Assembly: GCF_021729075.1 (NCBI RefSeq)
Contig: NZ_JAJSAQ010000003.1
Span: 428,535-492,534 of the forward strand
DNA: 64,000 bases
Reading direction: 5' to 3'
From: Microbulbifer guangxiensis
GTDB lineage: Bacteria > Pseudomonadota > Gammaproteobacteria > Pseudomonadales > Cellvibrionaceae
Below the pieces are notes generated by a model. That model saw only the letters and a list, made by a program, of their open reading frames with translations. It made no database searches and was not told the origin of the DNA. The position numbers and the translations under genes are program-made. Positions 1 through 7,260 of this stretch are shown one piece after another (position 1 is the stretch's first letter; every line of letters begins with the position of its first letter).

Positions 1-145
1 TGATCCGGGGTCCAGTTGCGGAGTGGTTGCGAGGCTCAGTGGTCGATGGATGCCGGCCTGCGCCGGCATGACGGAAGGGGGATGCCCGAGATCAGTGCGT
101 CCCAACATCCACTGTCGTCATCCCGGACTTGATCCGGACACGGAG
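1..145. repeat. Intergenic palindromic repeat cluster
   Basis: No gene is supported here. The stretch holds short palindromes typical of dispersed intergenic repeats: TGATCCGGGGTCCAG at 1-15, the inverted pair ATGCCGGCCTGCGCCGGCAT around 50-70, and CATCCCGGACTTGATCCGG around 119-137. Repeats of this general look (CATCCCGG...TGATCCGG) are widespread in proteobacterial spacers. The first bases look like the tail of a copy that begins outside the window, so the left boundary is unknown. Confidence 0.45.
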
Positions 146-221
146 GCGGGGACGCCGAAGTGAGCAATCGTTTTTTGATTGACCCACAGGGAAGGCGCCT
201 TGGCGCCGTGTTATCCATTAA

Positions 222-250
222 AAACGGCCGCGCTATTGGCGCGGCCGTTT
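222..250 (-). terminator. Rho-independent terminator of the amidohydrolase gene
   Basis: A perfect 12-bp stem (222-233 with 239-250) closes a 5-base loop. Read on the minus strand it is followed by a run of T residues. It lies 36 bases beyond the stop codon of the minus-strand amidohydrolase gene, the expected place for its terminator. Confidence 0.8.
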
Positions 251-285
251 GGGGGTGAAACGTTGTGAGCGGTTTATCCGCAGCG

Positions 286-2331
286 TCAGTTGGTTGCTAC
301 ATCCGCCGAACCATTCAGCCGGAAAGGCACGGATTCGATAAACGGCTTGATGCCTACGGCCTGGTAGAGCTCATCGGGGCGATACAGGTTTTGTCCCTCG
401 ATCACCAGTACCGAACGGCGCAGGGCGGTGATGTCTTCCAGTGGGTTGCCGTCGAGTAACACCAGGTGGGCTTTCTTGCCCACGTCCACGGTGCCGCTTT
501 CACCGAGCGCGCCGACTACTTTGGCTGGTTCGATGGTAGCGGTGCGCAGGACATCGGCATTGGGGATCCCGGCCTCGGCATAGAGCTCCAGCTCCCGCAG
601 CAGGGTGAAGCCGGGCAGGCCATCGGTGCCGGCGACCATGGGTACGTTGTGCTCATGAAGTTTGCGCAGCATGTTGAGCAGGGCGGCGGAACTGTTGTTG
701 TAGTTCTCTCGGTGCTCTGGCTCGATATTCAGCCAGCTGCCGACCAGGTTGCGGCGGGCATCGACCGGCAGATGGTCGGCCACGGCCTGGTATTCCGGGT
801 CCAGCTGGCCGGCCTTGCCCTGAAGCAGAGAGCGGAATACAGTCACCGTGGCATCGACCACCGTGCCCTTCTCCGCCAGCTTATCCAGAAACGCGGCGAC
901 CTCCGCGCTATCCAGGTCGATCTCGTGACCGTGCTCTCCGACTTCGGTAAAACGCAATTTCTTGCGGGTATCGATGGACCCCATGAAGTTGAGGAACAGC
1001 ATATTGATATGCTGGATTTCGTCGAAGCCCGCATCCACCGCCTCCTCGGCGGTCATGAACGCCGGGATATGGCCGCTCAGGCGCATACCGCGCTTGTGGA
1101 CATGCTCGGCAAGGGGCGCGATCCACTCCGGTTCCATGGAACTGTAGGTTTTGATCTGCATATAGCCGCGGTCGGCATACCAGTCTGCAGCGGCTTTGGC
1201 TTCCTCCAGACTCTTGACCGTTTTGCCCAGCCGCATCGCATTTTCACTATCGCGATCGATAAACCCGGCCCGATAGATCGGGCCGCCGATTACCTTTCCT
1301 GAATCGAACAGTTCTTCTGTGCGCATGATTTTTTCATGCGCATTGCCGATGTCACGCACGCTGATGACGCCGGCGGCCATGTTGAGCAGGCCGTGCTCGG
1401 GGCTCATATGGCCGTGCATGTCCCACAATCCCGGCATCAGGGTCATGCCGCGCGCATTGATACGGGTAACACCGGGAAAGCGAATCGGCTGCAAGCTGAT
1501 ACGGGTGATCTTTCCGTCTTCGATCAACAGGTGGCGATCGCGAAGCAGCTCACCCTGTTCAACGTCGACGATGTTGACGTTATTGATCAGTATCGGGGTT
1601 TCAGACTGGTGGGTATGTTTGCTCGCCAGTGATTGCAGGTATTCGTTGCCGGCCTGCATCTCCCGCTCTTTCAGTGGTTGCAGGTGGGACTTGTCCCAGC
1701 CCTTTCGCAATATGGCGAAAAAAGCTATGTCATGTGAGGCGAACAGGTCTCCTTCTTCATCGTACCAGGCGAGAAAGGGGGTGAAGTCGAGCCCGCTGAC
1801 GCCATACAGGTAGATGGTCTTTTCCATGTCCCCCTGTTTAACGGTGCGCTTGTCCAGCTGCTCCAGCTGTGCCTGCCCCTGGGGTAGCAGCTTGAGCGTA
1901 TGCCCGGGGCTCGCCAGCAGCGCCTTGGCCAGCTGGGCTTTCATGGCGATGGTAGGGTTCTTGGGGACAAAAAACCGGGATGCGGAGGACTTGGCACTAC
2001 CCCGTTCATCGCTGCCTTTCCATTCAGCCAGCCCATCGGCGAGGGTGAAGGTCTCCTCCACCGGTGCCCCGCCGGGACTTATACCCTTTATATGGATAAA
2101 TGTGGGAATACCCTTGGGGCCAAGCTCAAACTCCTCAGTCATCTTGATGCGCCGGTTGTTCCAGCCCAACTCTAATGTTCCGGAAACGCGATTGTCCTCG
2201 CGAGTGATCACCTCGTGTCCGGCGACACCTTCTGGATCGTAGAAGACGTATTCGATGGTTTCAGCGGAGAGTTTGGACGCCCAAAGAAGCAGGGCGGAAG
2301 TGAGTACCACAGCGAAATTCAGGAACTTCAT
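286..2331 (-). CDS. Exported amidohydrolase family protein
   Basis: A 681-residue metal-dependent amidohydrolase. Residues 1-23 form a signal peptide ending near LSA, so the enzyme should act outside the cytoplasm. Residues 24-240 are an extra N-terminal region I cannot name. Residues 245-681 are the amidohydrolase barrel: an HxH metal pair (H306, H308 in DMHGHM), a lysine in QIKTY (K394) that could be the carbamylated bridge, H421 (SGHIP), H441 (IQHIN) and D570 (GTDGLPG). Together these are a complete set of candidate metal ligands, suggesting a binuclear hydrolase of the imidazolonepropionase/prolidase-like branch. The substrate cannot be read from sequence. The start is supported by AAAGGTAA about 7 bases upstream. 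It appears monocistronic, with its own terminator downstream. Confidence 0.85.
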   Translation of the reverse strand: MKFLNFAVVLTSALLLWASKLSAETIEYVFYDPEGVAGHEVITREDNRVSGTLELGWNNRRIKMTEEFELGPKGIPTFIHIKGISPGGAPVEETFTLADGLAEWKGSDERGSAKSSASRFFVPKNPTIAMKAQLAKALLASPGHTLKLLPQGQAQLEQLDKRTVKQGDMEKTIYLYGVSGLDFTPFLAWYDEEGDLFASHDIAFFAILRKGWDKSHLQPLKEREMQAGNEYLQSLASKHTHQSETPILINNVNIVDVEQGELLRDRHLLIEDGKITRISLQPIRFPGVTRINARGMTLMPGLWDMHGHMSPEHGLLNMAAGVISVRDIGNAHEKIMRTEELFDSGKVIGGPIYRAGFIDRDSENAMRLGKTVKSLEEAKAAADWYADRGYMQIKTYSSMEPEWIAPLAEHVHKRGMRLSGHIPAFMTAEEAVDAGFDEIQHINMLFLNFMGSIDTRKKLRFTEVGEHGHEIDLDSAEVAAFLDKLAEKGTVVDATVTVFRSLLQGKAGQLDPEYQAVADHLPVDARRNLVGSWLNIEPEHRENYNNSSAALLNMLRKLHEHNVPMVAGTDGLPGFTLLRELELYAEAGIPNADVLRTATIEPAKVVGALGESGTVDVGKKAHLVLLDGNPLEDITALRRSVLVIEGQNLYRPDELYQAVGIKPFIESVPFRLNGSADVATN

Positions 2332-2542
2332 GGTGGTTACCTTTTATGTATCGGTTTTTAGCCGAACAATCCTGAGGATTTTTTGAGGGGGCGACAATGG
2401 CATCTGGTGACACCTGGATACTTTGGCACCATTTACAACGTAAACAGTGATTTGGCCGCCAGTGATTCCAGATTCGGACGCTGAGCAGCGATGCGGTGAG
2501 TGAGGTTCGGGTTATGCAGCGTGGCCGGCAGGCAAGTGTGTA

Positions 2543-2575
2543 ACCGGCTTCCCGTTTGTGAGGTGAGAAGCCGGT
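2543..2575 (-). terminator. Hairpin downstream of pepQ, possible weak terminator
   Basis: A 9-bp stem (ACCGGCTTC at 2543-2551 with GAAGCCGGT at 2567-2575) lies just past the pepQ stop codon. It lacks a clear T run on the minus strand, so it may be a Rho-dependent pause or 3'-end stabiliser rather than an intrinsic terminator. The rest of the spacer 2332-2588 shows no gene. Confidence 0.35.
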
Positions 2576-2588
2576 GCAATCGGTAGGG

Positions 2589-3899
2589 TTACTGCGCGTA
2601 GCAGTCGCGGGTCATATTTTCGACGTGGTCCTTGTGCACGATCACGTCGTCTTCGATCCGCACGCCGCCGAAGGGGCGCAGGGTCTCGACCTTGTCCCAG
2701 TGCACCTCATTGGCCAGGTCGCTGTCTTTCAGGTCCGCCAGCAGGCTGTCAATGAAATAGAGCCCTGGCTCAATGGTGAAGACCTGGTCCGCCTCGATGG
2801 TACGTGAGGTGCGCAGGAACGGATACTGTTCCGGCGGCGGGATGATACCGCCCTCCGGCGCGGTCTGGTGACCGCCCACGTCGTGCACCTGCAGGCCGAG
2901 GAAATGCCCCAGGCCGTGGGGCATGAAGGGTCGGGTCAGGCCGCTTTCCACTGCGCTCTCGGCGGAAGACTTGATCACGCCGAAGCGGTTCAGCAATTCT
3001 CCCACCTTGTGGTGGCACGCCAGGTGCAGGTCCGGATAGGGCAGGCCGGGTTTGAGGCCGGCTACCAGCTCCTGTTCTTTCTCGTCCATGGCCGCCACCA
3101 GTTCCGCGTATTCACCATCGCGGTAGGCGTAGGTGCGGGTGATGTCTGCACAGTAGCCATTGCAGTCGGCACCGGCGTCGATCAGGAAGCTGCGGCGTTC
3201 CGTTTCCGGCAGGCGCTCGGTGTTGAGGTGGGTGTAATGCAGGATGGCGGCGTGCTCGTTCAGGCCGACGATATTGCCGTAGGGCATCTGGTTTTCGCCC
3301 TGGCCGGCGGCCTTCATATAGGCGAGGTTGATCTCGAACTCGCTGGCACCGTCGCGGAAGGCGGCTTCGGCGGCGCGGTGGGCCTTCACCGCGATACGGT
3401 TGGCCTCGCGCAGGCAGGCCATCTCGTACGGGCTCTTGTAGGCGCGCGCCCAGTGCAGCCGGTTCAGCAGTTCTTCCGGGTTGGGGGTGCCCAGTGGCCA
3501 GTCATCCAGGCCGTCGGTCTCACCGATAAAGGCGGCATTTTCCGCGCTCAGGAACTGCCTGGCATCGGCGGGCTTGCTCAGCAGTTCGATGTCGTACTCG
3601 TCGCTCCAGAAGGTCTGCGGGGCGGGCGGCACGTAGTGCCAGAAATCCACCGGGCGGTAGAACAGCAGTTTGGGCTTGTGCCCGCGGCGGTAGATCACCC
3701 AGCTGTGCGGGTTGTCGGTAACCGGCACCAGCGCTTTGAACTGCGGGTTGACCCGGAACGGGTAGTAATTGTCGTCGAGGAACTGGACCCTGGGCTTGCC
3801 GCTATACACGTTGAGCGTCTCGAAACCGCACTGCTCGAGAATGTCGTCATAGCGGCTCTTGAGTGTGGCGAGATGTTCGGAATAGAGGTGCTTGTCCAT
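2589..3899 (-). CDS. pepQ: Xaa-Pro dipeptidase (prolidase)
   Basis: Cytosolic prolidase, which splits dipeptides with C-terminal proline. The 436-residue product is close to E. coli PepQ (443). An N-terminal creatinase-like domain (about 1-150) precedes the pita-bread metallopeptidase domain. The dinuclear metal ligands are visible: D241 (LIDAG), D252 (CADITRTY), a histidine in PHGLGH (H328/H332), E377 (TIEPGL) and E416 (VRIEDD). I chose the ATG at 3899 over the upstream in-frame TTG at 3911, because the four extra codons carry the GAGGA ribosome-binding site. The gene is divergent from purU. Confidence 0.95.
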   Translation of the reverse strand: MDKHLYSEHLATLKSRYDDILEQCGFETLNVYSGKPRVQFLDDNYYPFRVNPQFKALVPVTDNPHSWVIYRRGHKPKLLFYRPVDFWHYVPPAPQTFWSDEYDIELLSKPADARQFLSAENAAFIGETDGLDDWPLGTPNPEELLNRLHWARAYKSPYEMACLREANRIAVKAHRAAEAAFRDGASEFEINLAYMKAAGQGENQMPYGNIVGLNEHAAILHYTHLNTERLPETERRSFLIDAGADCNGYCADITRTYAYRDGEYAELVAAMDEKEQELVAGLKPGLPYPDLHLACHHKVGELLNRFGVIKSSAESAVESGLTRPFMPHGLGHFLGLQVHDVGGHQTAPEGGIIPPPEQYPFLRTSRTIEADQVFTIEPGLYFIDSLLADLKDSDLANEVHWDKVETLRPFGGVRIEDDVIVHKDHVENMTRDCYAQ

Positions 3900-3939
3900 G
3901 GATTTCCTCAATCAGTTGCTCTCGCGCGGCGAGGCGGTG

Positions 3940-3968
3940 TGAATCAGTCAATCCGGTTAGTGTATAGT
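3940..3968 (+). promoter_or_regulatory. Possible purU promoter
   Basis: In the 112-base pepQ/purU divergent spacer, TATAGT (3963-3968), preceded by TG, is a good -10 candidate. The -35 (TGAATC at 3940-3945, 17-base spacing) is a poor match. Position relative to the purU start fits, but the call rests on the -10 alone. Confidence 0.3.
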
Positions 3969-4011
3969 CTGGTAATCCACAACTCCCAGTCATTTGGCCT
4001 GAATTTTTGCC

Positions 4012-4848
4012 ATGGAAAAGAAGATACTGCTGACAGATTGCCCGGACGCCCAGGGGCTGATCGCGAAGATCACTTACATCTGTTACAAGCACCAGCTGAA
4101 TATCACCAAGAACGATGAGTTCGTCGATCGCGAGCAGGGGCGCTTCTTCATGCGCACTGCGCTGGAGGGCAACTTCAACGACCAGACCCTGCTGGAAGAC
4201 CTGGACATGGTGCTGCCCAAAGGTGCCGAGCGCCGGCTGGTACCCAGCGGTAAAAAGCGCCTGGTATTACTGGTCACCAGGGAGGCCCACTGCCTGGGCG
4301 ATATCCTGATGCAATGCTTTTCCGGTGCCCTGGACGTGGAGATTGCCGCAGTGATCGGCAACCACGGCGACCTGGGACCGCTGGTGGAGAAATTCGATAT
4401 CCCATTCCACCACCTGCCGGCGGAGGGACTGACCCGCGAGCAGCACGAGGAACAGGTGATGACGCTGGTGGACCAGTTCGCACCGGATTACCTGGTGCTG
4501 GCCAAATACATGCGGGTGCTGACCCCGGCATTTGTGGCCCACTACAGTGGGCGTATCATCAATATCCACCACTCATTCCTGCCAGCGTTTATCGGCGCCC
4601 GCCCTTACCAGCAGGCCTACGAGCGCGGGGTCAAGATCATCGGTGCCACGGCCCATTTCGTGACCGACGATCTGGATGAGGGGCCGATCATCGAACAGGA
4701 TGTGATCCCGGTGAACCACGGTTATTCTGCAGAGGGCATGGCCGCGGCGGGGCGCGATGTGGAAAAATCCGTGTTGAGTCGTGCCTTGCAACTGGTACTG
4801 CAGGAGCGGGTATTTATCCACGGCAACAAGACCGTGGTATTCAAATAG
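4012..4848 (+). CDS. purU: Formyltetrahydrofolate deformylase
   Basis: Hydrolyses 10-formyl-THF to formate and THF, balancing the one-carbon pool and supplying formate to PurT-type purine synthesis. The product has 278 residues, the normal length. An N-terminal ACT regulatory domain (about 1-75) is followed by the formyltransferase fold. The catalytic Asn-His-Asp triad is seen as N184 and H186 in INIHHSFLPAF and D222 in LDEGP. The ATG has no convincing Shine-Dalgarno sequence, but the N-terminus aligns with the family. The gene may link functionally with gcvP at 14-17 kb, also a one-carbon enzyme, though they are not in one operon. Confidence 0.95.
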   Translation: MEKKILLTDCPDAQGLIAKITYICYKHQLNITKNDEFVDREQGRFFMRTALEGNFNDQTLLEDLDMVLPKGAERRLVPSGKKRLVLLVTREAHCLGDILMQCFSGALDVEIAAVIGNHGDLGPLVEKFDIPFHHLPAEGLTREQHEEQVMTLVDQFAPDYLVLAKYMRVLTPAFVAHYSGRIINIHHSFLPAFIGARPYQQAYERGVKIIGATAHFVTDDLDEGPIIEQDVIPVNHGYSAEGMAAAGRDVEKSVLSRALQLVLQERVFIHGNKTVVFK

Positions 4849-4902
4849 CGCGGCAGCAGCCTGAGAAACAGGCGGGTTCAAAAAGAGCATCGGGAGAAAA
4901 CA

Positions 4903-5364
4903 ATGATAAAAATCCAGCGCCTAACTTTTTTCGGCCAATTCTTTTCCGGCCATCTGTGTTTCGGCCGCGGCCTGCTCGCTATCACTTTGCCGACGTTATT
5001 GCTGGCGGGTTGTGCCAGTGAACCATCTGCTCCCATCCCGGGGCTTTCCGAGACTTTTCACACCGAAGTGGCTGCCAATGGTGCCAAGCGCTTTACCTAT
5101 TCGCTGGAAATGCGGCGCGCCGATGTGCCCCGCCCGGTAACGCGGGAAGATATCAATCGCGCCCGCATGCAACAGCAGACCATGCTGCGTACCGGCCAGC
5201 GCCCGCGCGGACCGCAGGTGGATGAAATGGCGTTCAACCGCGCCCTGAACCAGAAACTGACGGAGACCGGTTTCTGCCGTGACGGCTTTTTCGAGCTGGA
5301 GCGGACCCTGTTTGTGGGCGGCGGTGAAGTGCGCGGTGAATGCCGGGATGGTGCCAGACGCTAG
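4903..5364 (+). CDS. Small hypothetical lipoprotein
   Basis: A 153-residue protein with a long N-region, a hydrophobic stretch (about 24-35) and a lipobox LLAGC. After cleavage it would be a lipid-anchored envelope protein of roughly 115 residues. The mature part has two further cysteines (in GFCRDG and GECRDG) that could form a disulfide, and no domain I recognise. It is 54 bases after purU. The next gene begins at the base after its TAG stop, in the same reading frame, so the two are certainly co-transcribed. Confidence 0.7.
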   Translation: MIKIQRLTFFGQFFSGHLCFGRGLLAITLPTLLLAGCASEPSAPIPGLSETFHTEVAANGAKRFTYSLEMRRADVPRPVTREDINRARMQQQTMLRTGQRPRGPQVDEMAFNRALNQKLTETGFCRDGFFELERTLFVGGGEVRGECRDGARR

Positions 5365-6039
5365 GTGGCCGCGGTAACGGACGGCTCCCCGTTGGAACAG
5401 CGCGGCAGGATCAGCAGCTGGGACGATGATCGCGGTTTCGGCTTTATCCAGCCGGATGGCGATGGTCCGCGGGTGTTCCTGCATATCAGTGCCTTCGAGC
5501 GCAGGTCGCCGCGACCGCAACAGGGCATGGCTGTGAGGTTTCACCCGGGCGTGGATGCGCGTGGCCGGCCGAGGGCGAAGAGCGCCCGCCCCGCCAGCTA
5601 CCAGCCCAGCCTGAACCGCAGCGGGCGCCAGCGCCGCCGTGCTTGGTGGATCGTCGCTGCTTTTTTCGTTGTACTGGCGGGGCTGTCGCTGGCCGGTCGT
5701 TTGCCCTGGTCCACTCTATGCCTCTACGGGGTCCTCAGCCTGTTCACCCTGTTGCTCTACCTGCGGGATAAGCGCGCAGCCCAGCGGGGGCACTGGCGCA
5801 CCCCGGAGCAGACCCTGCACCTGCTGTCGCTTTGCGGTGGCTGGCCCGGGGCGGCCCTCGGCCAGAGCTACCTGCGCCACAAGTCCAGCAAGACTTCCTT
5901 TCGCGTTGTCTACTGGCTGACGGTAGTCCTGAACCTGGCAGCCCTAGCCTATGCACTCACGCCGGAAGGGAGGGGCCTGGCCCATCAATTGGATGATGGC
6001 CTGATGCAACTCCTGGAGTCTATTGCCCGCGAGCTATAG
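5365..6039 (+). CDS. Cold-shock-domain protein fused to DUF1294 membrane domain
   Basis: A 224-residue two-domain protein. Residues about 11-70 match a cold-shock fold, including the RNP-like GFGFIQ and VFLHISAF segments that bind single-stranded nucleic acid. After a basic linker, residues 90-220 form the DUF1294 membrane unit with about three to four helices and the conserved WPGAALGQ...HKSSKTSFR stretch. This CSD-DUF1294 fusion is common in gammaproteobacteria but its role is unknown. The start is GTG at 5365, directly after the upstream TAG, and no start further upstream is possible. Readthrough of that stop would fuse it to the preceding lipoprotein. Confidence 0.85.
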   Translation: MAAVTDGSPLEQRGRISSWDDDRGFGFIQPDGDGPRVFLHISAFERRSPRPQQGMAVRFHPGVDARGRPRAKSARPASYQPSLNRSGRQRRRAWWIVAAFFVVLAGLSLAGRLPWSTLCLYGVLSLFTLLLYLRDKRAAQRGHWRTPEQTLHLLSLCGGWPGAALGQSYLRHKSSKTSFRVVYWLTVVLNLAALAYALTPEGRGLAHQLDDGLMQLLESIAREL

Positions 6040-6302
6040 GGAGCCGGTGTGCGGGGAGTGATGTTTACTTTCCGTGACCGACCCCATGCTTACCGCCGCT
6101 CTCTCCACCCACGCCGCTCTCCCCACCCACGCCGTTCTGTTCACCCGCTTAGTGGATGCCCTCCCGCTGCCTTGAGGGAAACATCTTTCGAAGAAACTCT
6201 TGATCCGCATCACCTGCGCTGACGTAGTCAGCAGACGTGGTTTGGGCCGCACATGTTTATATGGGGCCCTGAGATTTCAAATGATAAAAGGTAGCTGAAT
6301 CG

Positions 6303-7036
6303 ATGTTGGACCAGTACAACCCGCTTCTGGTGGGCCTCTCCTATGTTGTTTCCGTTCTGGGCTCATTTGCTGCGCTGCAACTGGTCACGGCAATTCCGGA
6401 GGCGGTGACCGGCGCTGACCGACGCCGGGCTATCCTGCTCGCCGGAGTGGTGATGGGCGGTGCGGCGATCTGGTCCATGCACTTTATCGGCATGCTGGCA
6501 CTTGAGACCGATATGCCGATGGCCTACGACATCCTCGGTACCCTGGGATCGGTCGTCATTGCGGTGGCGGCCTGCACGCTGGGTCTCGCGATTGCGGGTA
6601 CCGGCCAATTCAATTTCGACAAACTGTTGCCGGCCTCGGTGTTCATGGGGCCGGCGTGGCGGGCATGCACTACGGCGGCATGGCGGCCATGCTGATGCCT
6701 GCGGAGATCCGATACGACCTGAACATCATCATTATCTCGGTCGTGATTGCGGTGGTCGCCGCCGGTGCAGCGCTGTGGATGGCCTTCCAGATGCGCGGGC
6801 GCTGGCAGAAATTCGGCAGTGCCCTGATCATGGGGGTGGCAGTCTGTGGCATGCATTACACCGGGATGGCGGCCGCGACTTACAAGATGACCTTCGAGGC
6901 GCCAGTTGCAGGGTTTGCCGGCGCACTGGGTGGTGAATATCTTGGAGCTGCCTCTGTGGTGATCGCGATCATGGTGCTGGTGCTCAATGTCTGGGTTGCG
7001 CGCTGGTATCGGCAAAGGCCGGTTATTCCGACCTGA
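6303..7036 (+). pseudogene. MHYT-domain membrane sensor, frameshifted
   Basis: Two overlapping frames together encode one protein of about 244 residues. The first frame (6303-6695) gives SMHFIGM and several helices, then turns to nonsense after VFMGP. The second (readable to the TGA at 7034-7036) resumes with GMHYGGM and later GMHYTGM. The three MHYT motifs are the hallmark of the seven-helix MHYT domain, a proposed copper- or gas-binding sensor usually attached to GGDEF/EAL or kinase domains. Here it stands alone. The frames rejoin if one G is added to the G run near 6646-6650 (ATGGGGCC should read ATGGGGGCC). This is either a real inactivating deletion or a homopolymer sequencing error. AAAGG at 6287-6291 is the likely ribosome-binding site. 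Confidence 0.8.
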
Positions 7037-7260
7037 GGAGCAGTGCTCACTGCCCGCTCCCGAGGGCGGCGAGGCGTTGTCTTCGCCGTCCACTTCTTTA
7101 TTTGATGCTGGCCACGGAGCGGTCTCACGCCACGCAGACGCGAATTCCCCCGCAGTCGCAACGACTGGACGTTGTTTTCTTCCCCCTTCCTCTCTCCGGC
7201 AGGTTTTGGCGTAGCCGCCTTCTTTTGCTTAAAAAACAACCGTTACACTCAAGGGAGGCT

